Source of the DNA: Telmatactis stephensoni
Lineage: Eukaryota; Cnidaria; Anthozoa; Actiniaria; Isophelliidae
Direction of reading: 5' to 3'
Length of the DNA: 64,000 nt
Assembly: GCA_029948255.1 (NCBI GenBank)
Contig: JALIZF010001502.1
Span: forward strand, 124,001 to 188,000
Made by a program: the position numbers and the translations under genes. The notes beneath the pieces are model-generated. The model saw nothing but the letters and a program-made list of their open reading frames with translations. It had not been told where the DNA came from and made no database searches. Of this stretch, positions 1-11,692 are shown one piece after another (position 1 is the first letter of the stretch; every line of letters begins with the position of its first letter).

Positions 1-485
1 TTGCTTCTGAAATTAGTTGATCAATAGCTCAAGAGTTGCGTTTTGATAACTGCTGCGTATGAGTGTTTATTTTTTTTTCATGGACATGAACTTCCCATTT
101 CTCTTTGGGCGTCAATCCCTTCTTGATTAAGATTTGGTTGCTGAAGAAATAAACTATGATCTGTTTGAAGCCAATTGCATACTTGACTTAAACCATAACA
201 AAGTTTATAGATGATAGCCACTGTTCTTTTCTTGGTTGTTTTTTGTCAAATTGCTAAATTCTGGCATCAGTCATCGCAGAAAAAATAGTAGTGAATATTG
301 TTTTCGCTCCAGTAGAACTACACAAATTTTTCAGGGGCGTAAATAGGGGGTTTATGGGACAATTCCTTATATAGCCTTGTTCGCAGTAGTTGTAGTTCTT
401 TCTGAAGGTCACACCCTGAAATTGATATTCTAATGATAAGCATTTTGAATTCCAAAAGAATTTAAAGAAATATGACTTAGTTGTG
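1..485. other. Intergenic, no gene seen
   Basis: AT-rich sequence with no open frame of note, no splice-bounded exon and no repeat I recognise. It lies just beyond the 3' tail of the LINE fragment that follows. Confidence 0.5.
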
Positions 486-1720
486 ATATGTTAATAATAA
501 TAATAATAATAACTTTATTACATTTCCATACAATGGCTTTTCAAAGTAATTAAACAAATACTTAAAATGTTAAAATATTAAAACTATAGATTTATCTTAT
601 TGGTTCACTAGTGTTCATCAATCTTGAGACGACAGTAAGTATCGCTTGAATTCTTTCTTGAAAGTTGCAATGTTCACCAACTCTGTAAGTCTTTCGGGCA
701 GTGTGTTCCATAGCATGGTTGCTCTGTAGTGAAACATCTTTTGACCTGCAGCAGTGGTATACAATGGACTATTGATCTTATCTTTACCACGAGTATTCTT
801 CTGGTGAATTTCAGATCTCTTTTTGAACTTCTTAGTGAGATATTCTGGGGCTAGTCCCTTTAAGCATTTGAACATCAATATGCCATCTTTGTATATGAGC
901 ATGGATTTAACAGTTAGCCATTCCAGATTTTTCAGCACAGGGGTAATATGATCAAATTTATGCGAATTTGTTACAATCCTAGCAGCAAAGTTCTGTACGC
1001 TCTGAAGTTTACGAATGTTTTTCTTCAACGTACCAGCCCAGACCGAAGAGCAGTAATATAACTTGCTGAAAACCAAAGCGTGGATTACGTTTAATAGAGT
1101 ACTCTTGTCAAGAAGATGTTTCACTCTGTTTATTTGACTTAAGCTGGATAAACAAGACGATGTAGTATTTGTTACGTGCTCATCAAAACTCAACGTTTCA
1201 TCGATGTATACTCCTAAGTCCTTAGCTGAGGGAGCTGGACGCAATTCTTTTCCCAACAAAGTGACAGGTAAATCCAAACTTGAACGCACATTTTGTATCA
1301 TTCGTCGAGTGCCAATGAGGAGCAACTTGGTTTTATCTGGATTGATCAAAAGCCTATTTTGACAGCACCAAGCAGCAACTTTCATCAGATCTTGGGTTAT
1401 CTGTGAAACTGTGCCATCGACATCCTTGACTGAGAATGACAGGTATAGCTTAGAATCGTCAACATAGTATTTCAAGGAGCAATGATCTGGAATCCCAGGC
1501 AAATCATTAATGTAAACATTAAACAATGTCGGCCCCAAAATGGAGCCCTGGGGAACTCCGTGTGTAGAGGTACACATTCCCGACTTCGCACTACCAATAT
1601 GCACATACTGTTGGCGATCTTGTAGGTAGCTCTTAAACCATTCTAGTGCTGGACTGGAGATCCCAAGTGAGAAACTGAAACATCTTCAAAAAGTCCAGGA
1701 GGGAGTATCGTATCGCCACC
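486..1720 (-). mobile_element. 5'-truncated non-LTR retrotransposon (LINE) 3' end, reverse transcriptase fragment
   Basis: The minus-strand frame at 1604-618 encodes the C-terminal part of a LINE reverse transcriptase. It has the motif HGVPQGSILGPTLFNVYIND, then YVDDSKLY (the catalytic YxDD box), and the long C-terminal region typical of CR1/L2/Jockey-like elements, ending SSQD. Upstream, ISSPALEWFKSYLQDRQQYV is readable in the same frame, but the RT continues in another frame near 1660-1690, so there is a frameshift. Downstream of the stop lie about 90 bases of 3' UTR and a polyadenylation-like AATAAAG followed by a TTA-repeat tail at 489-512, the usual 3' end of these elements. The endonuclease and N-terminal RT are missing. 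This is a dead, 5'-truncated copy. Confidence 0.85.
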
Positions 1721-1980
1721 AGGGCCACGGAGGATCTTGCCAAAGCACGTTCCTTGAACTTGCCAACCATTGAGTGCTGATTGAAGTTGTCAAAAGAGCC
1801 CCACCCTTTGCAAAGGCGCTTTGAAATTGTGCTTTTTTTGGTCTTCCCTTCCCTTGCACTTTTTATTGAGTGAGCTGCAAAGAAGTGCATACAGGCGATC
1901 ATACTATGTATGAGATATATACAGAATTCTACCTTTTGTTAATTTGAGAAAAGAAAAATAAAAAACAATTTAATACTTAC

Positions 1981-2184
1981 GTAGAAGAAAGTTTTTCCGC
2001 TTTTTCGAAATTCAGCGACAGCTCTTCTACGAGTAGCACATATCCACATGTCATCGCTAGTTGTTTCAATTCCAAAGCACTGCTTGAAATCGCTTTTATA
2101 ACTTGTGGAAGACTTTGCTTTCTTCATGTAGGGCTTACATACTGAGCACGTTTTGTGGGTGCAATAAAATTCGTTTACAAACAA
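1981..2184 (-). CDS. Possible cysteine-rich exon, unrecognised
   Basis: An open frame ends at a good splice donor (TTCTAC|GTAAGT, exon end 1981). It reads ...CTHKTCSVCKPYMKKAK..., then DFKQCFGIE, then MWICATRRRAVAEFRKSGKTF. The Cys spacing (C-x4-C-x2-C, then single Cys residues) and the ICATRRRAV..FRK block resemble small zinc-binding N-terminal modules found in front of transposon proteins, but I cannot name the family. The 5' boundary is open because no ATG is in frame at the start. No downstream exon was identified. It could be chance. Confidence 0.3.
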
Positions 2185-3119
2185 TTAACCACGAAAAGTA
2201 CTGATTTAAATGAAAGGTTCAATCCGTATGTCACGGGTCAGTGGCCATCTCTGTAGCCTACGATCACATTGTTATGCATCAGCAGATGCATGCATGCGCA
2301 TGCAAAATTCCCTCCTGTTGGGCAAAGTATGTAATGCTTCGTTAAAGTCCTTTTTGTTTTACCACTATTTTTGGAGATCATGCGACATTGAACAATCGAA
2401 AACAACAAAGCAGTTTGGCTTATCCTGGTATGAGCGGTTTATTTGCTTCCATTCCCTCTTCAGCAAAACAAAACGAAGTGCACATTTCATATAATCCGTT
2501 ATCATCAATTGTTTGATCAAGATAATAGTGTTAGTCCATGAGCCATTGGGATGGTTGGTATCATCTGGGGGGAGTAAACGTCCAGACGTTTTTTAGGAAA
2601 GGCAGGTGGTCAGTAGTAAAAAAATGCCTGATAGCAACTGATCGGTGGTAGCTTGTAGGGAGGGGCTGTCTTTAAAGTTAGTATCAGGATGTTCAGAAAC
2701 ATAATTTTTTTAGACAAAACAGAGTTTTGTACAAAACCGCGTTTATTGGTTCATAGAATCTAGTCCTTCACTGTTACTATGTTTAAAAGATTTCTATGGA
2801 AGTTTTTTTGAATTTAAAGCGTTTGAACTTTTAGGAATTGACGCTTTTACATAAAGCTCTATGCTTTTTGAGTTGAGCTATCTGGTGAGTTGTAAAAAGA
2901 ACATATATTCGTTAGGGGCGAAAATGCTCAAATGATAAAGTAGTAAGCAATGTATAAAAACCCTAACTCACCTTTTTTCTTCCTGCTTGAGTTTTAGCGT
3001 CTTCATAGTTGGCTAGCTCAAGCGCTAGCTTTCTACTGCAAGCTTGTCTTTAACCATAGTTGGCAAGGACTGCATATTTTCCGACATTTCGGGAAATGGG
3101 ACCTTTGATTGAGTTGCTG
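2185..3119. other. Intergenic, no gene seen
   Basis: Short unsupported frames only. No splice-bounded exons, TIRs or tails were identified. Confidence 0.4.
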
Positions 3120-3327
3120 TAGAAGAGCAAAGTTGAAGACTTTGCCTGAATTGTCACCCTTTATCAACCTTCTTGTCGTTTCTAATGCTGTTCTTATGAG
3201 CCACAGTGTATTCGTAGCTAGCGCAACGGGAACAGGTACAGTTCACAAAAGCGGCAACTCACTTGTGTCCTTTCAAAGGTTTTATTTGGCCATGAAGACG
3301 GCATTTTGTACACGTTCGACCAGACAT
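3120..3327 (-). pseudogene. DM-domain (DMRT-like) remnant, N-terminal part
   Basis: On the minus strand an ATG at 3327 opens MSGRTCTKCRLHGQIKPLKG, followed by HK. This is the first half of a DM zinc-binding domain (C-x2-C-x2-HG...LKGHK). The frame then meets TGA, but NCTCSRCA, the matching second half (C-x-C-x2-C), follows in the original frame about 24 bases on. Between the halves, TGC CGC TTT (CRF) is readable one frame off, so two compensating single-base indels fit best. An alternative is a splice donor, since CACAA|GTGAGT is present. The start MSG..C.KCRLHG matches the second DM remnant at 22523. DM proteins are sequence-specific transcription factors of the doublesex/mab-3 family. Confidence is moderate because the piece is short. 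Confidence 0.55.
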
Positions 3328-3857
3328 ATTTGAGTCGAATGTGCTCCTCGATGGGAGCAAGTGGTATTTATTCCAATTGCATTTTTTTTCACGTCAAAAA
3401 AAAAACGCAAACCTCGCTAGATGAGCCTCGCTCTTAGGGTTAATGTTTGTGAAAATATGTTTAAAAAAATACGCAAACCGCATTTTCACAACTACGCTGC
3501 ATTGGGGCCTTGTTCTCTTTTTGCATAGAAACTGGGAAATTCATGCAATTGCACTTTTTGACATGTGTTTCCAAAGAAATGCTAATGCCTATGGACATGA
3601 AAGTTTATTATACGATTATAATATTATTCTGAACCACATCGTGCCTCAATTGTTTAACGTTGATTATCACTTTTCAAACATTTTGCCACGTTATAAATTC
3701 AGGCACTTTTCGCAGGATACAAGCATTTGCAATGCAACACCTCTCCAAGAAAATAATATCGATGCAAAAGCGCATATGTACTATTGTTTGTCAAATCCGG
3801 TGGTCAGAAGCAGAAATTGGCATAAATCTTAAAGAAAAATGCACTGGAGTTTGAATA

Positions 3858-4329
3858 CACACTTTGGTTGCTACAGATATGGTCAAAGTTATCCATTGCA
3901 AAAACGACTTGAGGTTATTGTCAATTTGTAAAGTTTCATATAACTGTGTGGACAAATATATACGTTTCTTTCAAGAAAAAGCTATTTTAACTCCTTCAGT
4001 CACTGAGAATACACGACCAAAGAAAATGGAATGGTGGATTGAAGCATACTTGGAAGCCTTGGTTAGACTCTATCCTACAATTTATCTCCAAGAGTTAGAG
4101 GCATTGCTTACTCACGTTTTTCATTTAGCTCGCGCCAATGCTCCTTCTATTGCAACAATCGCTAGGTTGTTTAAACAACTGCAAATAACTCGAAAGAAGT
4201 GTATACATGTCGCCAGAAAACGCTATTCGCCTTATTATTGTCAGCGTCGTCAGCTTTTCTTTCGATGGAGAAGATCTGTTGATGCAAGCAACGTTTATTT
4301 TTTTGACGAAACTTGTTTCAATTCCAGGT
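3858..4329 (+). pseudogene. Tc1/mariner-IS630-type transposase fragment (copy 1)
   Basis: The frame from about 3930 reads VSYNCVDKYIRFFQEKAIL (helix-turn-helix region), then IYLQELEALLTHVF, then ITRKKCIHVARKRYSP, and ends with VYFFDETCF, the first catalytic Asp of a DDE domain. The start is visible one frame over: RYGQSYPLQKRLEVIV at 3876 aligns with the start of copy 2 (SYPLEKRVQIIL), so there is a frameshift near 3930. The copy stops right after the first Asp. The second Asp and the Glu are absent. It is the same family as 35592-36559 and 37341-37560. Confidence 0.75.
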
Positions 4330-4550
4330 GATCTGGCGAAAATCGATTAGCCAATCAGATTGCAAATCATGCTTTCTGAAAAAGAATCAATCCCGACTAT
4401 CTTTTCACACGCAATAGTTTTGAAAACAAGATGGCGGACAAAGGTACGATCCCGGGATTTGTGTGTGGGAAAAGGTTACACTTCAAAAATGCAACATGAA
4501 AGATGAGAAAGAGTGACATTAAAACATAAAAAGTCAAGTATGACCTACTT

Positions 4551-6702
4551 TTATTCTTCATGGGGCTTTGTAGATGGATTTAGGCGATATTTTAACTTCT
4601 GGTGAAATTGGCGCTCGATGGCTTTGAACATTCGCACCACAAACAACACATCCTCTCTGCTTCTTGGATCTTCAGCCACATCAAGAATGGCCAGCTGGGC
4701 AGCTCGAACCAAAGTTGGATCTTTTATGAGTGGTAGTCTTTCGTGTGGTTCTTCTTGTGAGAAAGGAGTGAAGTCTTGATAGCTTTCCATGAGCGACATT
4801 TCAAGAGCACGAGTGAGAGCTGGCACACCAGCAAACTTTTCTATCAGACTCTTCTCTGCTGCTTCATGAGAACCAAGGACAACTCGATACTTTGAAACGT
4901 TCTGTGATGATACAAGGAAAACGTTGGTGTTGGGAGCCCACTTGCTTGGGAATACCAAACGGTTGTCTTCTAGTTTAACCTTTGTTTTCACTTCGAAGTG
5001 TGGAAGGTGACAGATGTCAAAAGTGAAAGACTTGCCAGAGATTGACATGCCCATAACATGGTTGAAGTTAAAACGAACTCTTTGACGTTCTGAAGAATGT
5101 GGCAGGTGATGTTCTACTGTGAATTCATATTTAGATGGATTGAGATAGGCCTTGCAATGCAGTGTTTCTTTTGACACGCGATGGTCTGATCTGTGGAAAA
5201 TCTCCTCATTATTTATAGTACAGGAGTCAAGATGGAAGACAACCACTCCTGTTGCCCTGTCTTCAAATGTGCTGTAATACTCTTGTGCGGTTTCTTTGGT
5301 AATATATGTGATCTTCTCCTTTGTGAAAGATTCTTTTGCTGCTTGCAACATTTCTTCCTTTAGCTCATTGCAGTTGGTTTGTGCAATGACTTGAACTTGT
5401 TGTTTTGATATGGCCCTTATATCTTCAACACTTAGGTAAGTGCCAAGCTCACTCTCCTGTTAAAAACAGATTAGTGTTTAGAGTGCATGGCAATTAAAGT
5501 TCATGTCATTAAAATTTTGCATCAAAATCATAAGAGTGATTACAGAATTGCACAACCTCTTGGCGGGAGTACAATTTGTTAATCACTAGAATGATTTCTG
5601 GCCCAAAATTGCATGACATGAAGTTTAATTACTACTTAATTATATCCATTTTGAAATCCTATTTCAATCAAATAAGAGCGTGCTAAAAAGCTACATTTTT
5701 CCACAAAGGTGTAGCAAAAACGTGAAAATGTTTCAAGTAAAAACAATCCCCCAATGTTTACAACATTTAAATAGCTTGCTTGATTCTCTTACATGATTGG
5801 CCAATAAGGAAAAAATGTTTTGCGAGTGGCTTAAAAAATTATTGCAATTAAAAATAAGAAAAAGATACCATTTAGGAATTAATCACACACTTTTTAAACC
5901 AATCCAATTGCTGGATTTGTGAGTGATTTCAAAATGGATATAATATGTATTTTTTTCCTGAAATGATGAACTCAAAACCTTTTTGCAACATACATCAACA
6001 TCTTCATCTTGAAGGTCAAGTGTTTCTCTAGCTGTATTTGAATCTGTCTCATCTGATATTGGGTGCTATAGGAAGAGGGAAATATAAATGTTTTGATGCA
6101 AAGTACCTTTGCAAATTACAAGTATACAGGACTGCCAAGAATAGTATAATCATTTCAACAATAATTTTATAAAATACCCATCATATATCACATGCTCTTG
6201 TTGGCTGAAGGACATGACTGTATACTGCGAACTCTAAATATGGACACAGCACACACTAGCAGAAATTTTTGTCAGTGTAAATGAACATTGAATTTGCTTT
6301 GTATTTTATATAAAATATAGAAAACTTGCCAACTGTGCTGAGTGCAGATTAAGAGCACTTGGGGATTGATCAGAACACTTGAAAAGCACACACAATTTTT
6401 ATTTCTTCAATATTGTGAATTACTGTCAATAATAGTCTTATTAATTGACTGGTTTTACCATCTATTATTTTTTTTTAGTTTAGATTTTTAATGATTCCTC
6501 TTATATTTTTCTTTCCCTTTTTTTTAAAGTCCAAGCTTGGAAAGGTAAAATGTCTTTTGGTTTTGAAATAACTTGAACAGTTTAAAACAAATAATAACAG
6601 AACATTTGAATGCAAAAAGAAATATACATCAGAATACTGAACCTGAATTTTTGTATCACAAACAGACTCTTGTTTGATCTTCAAATCTTGAAATGGTATA
6701 TG
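4551..6702 (-). CDS. Unrecognised multi-exon gene, 3' three exons
   Basis: Three minus-strand exons splice cleanly in phase 0: 6702-6643 (HIPFQDLKIKQESVCDTKIQ), 6065-5994 (HPISDETDSNTARETLDL...) and 5456-4551, a 301-codon terminal exon beginning ESELGTYLSVEDIRAISK. The acceptors are TTTACAG, CTATAG and TTTAACAG. The middle exon uses a good donor (GAT|GTATGT); the first uses CAG|GTTCAG. The small exons are acidic. The long exon has mixed alpha/beta composition with no motif I recognise, no signal peptide and no membrane segment. The 5' end is missing: upstream of 6702 lies the hairpin at 6741-6925. It has the same orientation as the unknown gene at 8341-11690 and could belong to the same mobile element, but nothing in the sequence proves that. 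Confidence 0.6.
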
Positions 6703-6740
6703 CTGTAAAAATGAATATTGTTTATTTGAGATGTATTAAA

Positions 6741-6925
6741 GAAATGGTTCACGCTTAGCGTGCGTCCATCGTGAAATGGATGCACTTGGGAGGTTGCCTA
6801 AGCACTCAAGAAGCTAGAGTCGCACTCGGCTAATGCCTTGTGCGACTCTTAGGCTTCTTTCGTGCTTAGCAACCTCCCGCGTGCATCCATTTCACGATGG
6901 ACGCACGCTAAGCGTGAACCATTTC
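6741..6925. repeat. Long hairpin (inverted repeat) module
   Basis: GAAATGGTTCACGCTTAGCG at 6741 returns as its reverse complement ending at 6925. The arms are about 80 bases, around a centre containing GCACTCGGCTAATGCCTTG. The arm segment GCGTGCGTCCATCGTGAAATG also occurs at 8177, inside the neighbouring element. It is similar in layout to the hairpins at 39744 and 59046. Confidence 0.85.
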
Positions 6926-6927
6926 TT

Positions 6928-8254
6928 TTATAACATAGCTACAATATTAAAACGCGAATTTGTTGATCAAATACAAAATTCTCACCACACTCCACGATTG
7001 ACAAAGCGCGCGAAAACAAAGTACCGGCTTTGTAAATTGTAGCGGCGACAACAACTGCCTTGAGTTCGTTCACTAGCGAGTTTATACTCTAAAATATACC
7101 AGAAAATATCATTTAAACCTCATGGAAATAGTATTACAAAGGTGTGTACTTGGACTCGATCTTTCAAGGCTGCACAATATCGATGAAAAAGACGTAATTA
7201 CATTGAATCAGTAGTTTGGATGAATACTCGGATCAGTGTTGTGAGCTGTGTTGTCATTTGTTCAAAAACTAGAAACTGGTCCTGAACTAGTAGAAAAACT
7301 ATTTTGTTAAACCAGAAGTTAGAAGAATGGAAAGACAACATCTAGAGAAAACCTAAAGAGGCTTTTGGAGATTTTTTGTCTTCAACTTTCGAGCGCAAGA
7401 AAACCGAGTAGAGCAACAAGCATTTCGTCGAAGCTTACAAATATTGGATCGACATCATTAGCTTGTGGAAGAATTTTGTTCAGTGGTCAAATATTCAAGC
7501 ATTCTTGAGAGGAATGGAAGAATTGTTTGAAGGTAGATTTACTGTAATTTTCTATATTTTTGAAGTAGCTTCTAGAACTTGTGAGATTTTATTATGCTTT
7601 TCTAGATTTATCTTCTCCTTCAGCATACCAAAGTGTTTGTCAATAAAAGACAATCAATGAAAAAAGAAAAAACTGTGTTTTTTGTTTCACAATTAAGCTC
7701 ACGCTGTAAGATTTTGAATAGTTTTTGTGAAGCTTACAACTTTACATTTTCTACTAAAGAGCTTAATGACTGACAAGTCTTGCTATAAAAGTTCAATGTG
7801 TTTAATATCATAGTGATCACTATTGAGTTTGTTTGTTTGTATTTATCTATTTATATTTCTCTAGAAGTACATAAAATCTATTCTGGCTGCATTTAGACGT
7901 TTACACCGAACAAACACTAGCTTTTTTGTATCCCTTCCAAGGTGTTTTTCCGAAAGCATTTATTCAAAATTTCTGACTCTGTCGAAAATAGCTTGATGTA
8001 CAAAAGACTTTTAATTTTAGCTGCTCCGCGAAAAATCACCTGAGGTTAAAACAACTTACTGTCATGGCATTGGTTACTTGAATGTAGGTTTTTCAAAGTT
8101 TGTTTTTGAGATTTTGTGAGCTTTTGCCGTCTAAAGCAATGAAAAAACTATAACATTTTCGAGAAAAGATCTGATGTGAGCGTGCGTCCATCGTGAAATG
8201 GTTCACGGTAAATTAGCCAATCAGAGCGCGCGCTTTATTGTAGCTATGTTATAA
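6928..8254. mobile_element. Putative non-autonomous TIR element, 1.3 kb
   Basis: TTATAACATAGCTACAATA at 6928 is mirrored by TATTGTAGCTATGTTATAA ending at 8254, with CGCG just inside both ends. Just inside the right end is the box CCAATCAGAGCGCGCG (about 8213), which recurs at 39971, 41800, 58842 and 58960. No coding capacity is recognised inside: the frames at 6833-7042 and 7463-7660 look random. The left end abuts the hairpin at 6741-6925 and the right end abuts a GTATT microsatellite. Confidence 0.6.
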
Positions 8255-8332
8255 TGTATTGTATTGTATTGTATTGTATTGTATTGTATTGTATTGTATT
8301 GTATTGTATTGTATTGTATTGTATTGTATTGT
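8255..8332. repeat. Pentanucleotide microsatellite (GTATT)n
   Basis: About 16 uninterrupted TGTAT units, directly at the right end of the TIR element. Confidence 0.97.
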
Positions 8333-8340
8333 TACATTTT

Positions 8341-11300
8341 TTAATTTGAGTATTTCTGTGTTAAAATCTTATTTTTTCCTGTTTCATCATCTACCGATTT
8401 TTTCTTTAGGCGATGGAGGTGTTCATCTTCGTTCATCTTCATTTGTCGCTTCCTGGATACCTTGGCCTCTGTCGATCTTGTGGTGCTGCACTCTCTGTTA
8501 GTTACTCGAAACAGCTCATTGTGAAAGAGCTGTGAAAGAATAAGCTTTTGGTATTCCACAGAGCTGGTGGTTCCCTGCCTACCTCCACTGAAGAGAAAGG
8601 TTCCCTCTTTGGCATACTTATGTGCACTTTCCATAACACCATCTGAAAAGTTGCTGAACTTCAGTGGCTGTCCAATCAACTCACCATCTCTTCTGGCCTT
8701 GTCAATGTAAAAAGAGGTATAGACTACAATCTGCTTAATTGAGGGAGTGACACTGCTTGTACCAAAAATAAGGATGAATTGAAAACCAAGAAGAAGACGG
8801 GCTAGACATTCAAACTGACAACCAGTGAGTGAAGAAGGGGTATCAAGGAGAGTATTGAAAATGGAACTCAAACCAGCAGTAAAACAGATTAAGACATCAA
8901 GCGGAATTCCAGAAAAGCATCCTTGTTTAAGAATGAGAGGCATTTTCTCTCCAAATGCAGAAACACTGATTTCATCAAACTTGACAGTGTTGTCCTCTTT
9001 CTTTACATAGCGGGCTAATTTAGACAGTCCTTGGTTGTATTGTTTGGAAGATCCAAGAAGTCCTTATTAATTAAACAGTTTGAAAACTTAAGTCAGCCAT
9101 TTTTGTATAATTATCTGATATAAAAATGCATTTTGAGTTAAAACATAAAAACATGATAGAGGGGCAATAAAATATAGCCAACTGATTTCAATGTCGTATG
9201 GACAGTAATAAAAGTTGGAAATTGATGGACTTCAAATGCCTACCTCTATTTCATTGATAACCAACAGTTTGTTAAAACATAGTCTATATTTATACATGAC
9301 CTATATATATACTTATGGCACAAAGCCCAAAGGTATGACCAGCTATAATTTTTTTTTGCATACACAGCAATCATCCAATCAGAAGCAGCTAAAGTATGAT
9401 TTTTCCAGTATATCTTATTCATATTATATTTATTGTTTCATATATCTACAGTTGATATGTATTGTATATTATATTTATATGTAAATATTTTTTAGGCCAA
9501 ATGTAATTCAGCCCCTGGGCTGCGAGTTTTGGTTCTTAATAAACGTTATTATTAGTAGTAGTATTGGAGGATTCTCTTATATGTATTTCTTATCTGAATG
9601 CCATAATAATAATTGGAAAATGGCAAGACAAACAGTATGTAAATAGATTAATGAGGTCACAGGTTTGAGCTTTTAGAAAAATAAAAGTATGCAAATTCAT
9701 GTGTATGATTACAAGCAGACCCCACTGCGAATGTCCTTTTCTAAAACTGACTAAAATAATGTCCTGTTCTGTATCAGTCGCGGGACAATTTTGTGTTTTT
9801 TTGGGACTGGTATTTATCTGGGCAGGTGAAAGTGTGATGAATCAAAAACAGAGATAATTATAGTTAAGATGCATAGAAAAAGCTCAGGAAAGTTAACTTT
9901 ATCTTTTAAAATTAGCATGAGGTATCCAACCCACCACCACTTCTGCAGAGATTTTATCTATTTATGATCTATCAATAAGCTTGAGTACTACTGTGTACTA
10001 GACACTTTGTTTGATCATACCTGTTGCACATTGACCTATGCGCATACAAATTGATTCTGCTGACCTCATGGCAAGATGGAGACCTCCAATATAATAATCA
10101 GAAAGATCACAGCCCACCAGGTTTTGTCTCCCTACATTTCCCAGATGGGTTCTAGCAAATTCACGTCTGTTTTGCACATTGTCTATCCATCCATTTAACC
10201 ATACTTCATATTGCATAGACAGTTCCTTTGCATCACCTACTGTCCATACGGGGCCATTGCTGCACAAGGACATATCACCAAGTTGAGTATTGTGTTCAGG
10301 GGCATCACATATTGGGTAGTTAGATTTAGCAGAGCTATTGCCAGTGTCTATTCTCCTTTGCTTGCCATCTGCTGTTGCTCTTTTGTAGGTGAAAATGGGA
10401 GTTGTGTTAAAGGGATTGACTTCCTCAAGGTTTTGTATCTGGTCATAGAGTCCGTTAAAACAGTTATTAAGTGTGTCATAGTCATCTTGACCCAAATAGG
10501 CACCACATGTTATCACTAGGCTTTGTAAATTGTGGGGATCTACAACTTTTATTCTGGAAGTTGTAATGCCTGTTGAAAACCTGCTCCATCTCAGCCAAGA
10601 GGCAAGGTCAGTGAATTGATAGATGATCATGGCTCCTTTTGGAAAGTTGATTGCACTATCCATACCAGGTCTTGTAAGTAAGAATTCCAAATATTTTTTA
10701 ACATTTATTGTAGCTACTACAATGCCATTCCTTTTTTCTTCAAACTTGAGGCCAACTTGCTCACTTAATTCTTCCTTCTTTGCATTTAGACATTTTACAA
10801 TACTATCTTTTGGTGGGAAAATAATAAAACCAAATACCTCACTAATCTTTTGACCCCAGGTATTACATAATACATCTTGAGTGTCTCTTTGACTTATACA
10901 CAGAGAACCCACAATACCAGAAGAAACTTCTAAAAATAATTCCTTGTACTTTTCATAGACACTTTTCATGAGTATATCCTTGAATATTGATTGCTCATTC
11001 CCGCCACTGAGAATCCACTCACAAACAAAGTGCTTATTTTTCTCAATTACATCTATCACTTGCTGTTTGCTTAGTTCTGAAATATCAAGTACATCATGTC
11101 TATTTTGGCTAAAAATAGTGTTCACTAGTTCTGGGTATTTATGTACTAAAGCATCCCTTGAAAGTCTCAATGAAAGAAGAAGCAACATGGCAAACTTGCT
11201 GAATGCCTCTCGTGTTTTTTGCACATACAAGCAAATATTCCCATGGTTTAACTGACTGACATAAACGAGGTAAACAATGTTGTTTCAACTCTTCAGTTGA

Positions 11301-11690
11301 TAGCTTTGACACAAAAGCTTTTACCCTGGATAATCGTGTATGTGGAGCAAGCTCATCATGAAAAAACGAAGAAACAACATCTTCAGCACTTTCACTTGGT
11401 CTTCCTTGGGGTCTCACCGCTAAATTTGGTGGCTTGTGAGAATGATTTTCACGATAGTGACGAAGTAAATTGTTAAATCGGTTCGAAGAATGGTCACAGG
11501 TAGATGACAAACAAGAAAAGCGAGTATTGGAGCCGTTTTTTTTTTTCAAAAATGGATACACCAAAATCTCATAAAATGTTGCTATCCTGGTAGGCGCGAG
11601 CGCGCTTTTTAGCCCAAAAATTCCCGCCAAAACAGAGAGTATGGACCGACCACCGGAAACATGAACTCGAGAAAACAAAAACGACACATG
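8341..11690 (-). CDS. Unrecognised gene with N-terminal C2H2-like finger, possibly from a mobile element
   Basis: Minus strand. The 5' part (11690-11235) holds a C2H2-like finger (FSCLSSTCDHSS...LLRHYRENHSH) and a helical segment ending VSKLSTEELKQHCLPRLCQS. Near 11230 the frame changes (one-base indel) to YVQKTREAFSKFAM, which runs open to 10019. There a donor (ACAG|GTATGATC) joins in phase 1 to an acceptor at 9062 (AATAAG|GACTTC), giving ATGLLGSSKQYNQGLSKLAR and on to a stop at 8341. Recognisable blocks are GAYLGQDDYDTLNNCFNG, KQRRIDTGNSSAKSN, NTQLGDMSLCSNGPVW and THLGNVGRQNLVGCDLSDYY. I do not know this family; the conserved Asp and Asn blocks suggest an enzyme. The 955-bp intron holds a retroelement-like 3' tail near 9495-9566. 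No in-frame ATG is evident at the 5' end, which abuts a Crypton fragment at 11693, so the gene may be truncated there. Confidence 0.6.
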
Positions 11691-11692
11691 AC

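Noticed and set aside
8259..8501. Reading frame MYCIVLYCIV...
   Set aside because: Translation of the GTATT microsatellite running into the antisense of a real exon.
10211..11255. Plus-strand frames over 10211-10519, 10623-10853 and 10968-11255
   Set aside because: Shadows of the minus-strand gene at 8341-11690. No splice or domain support.
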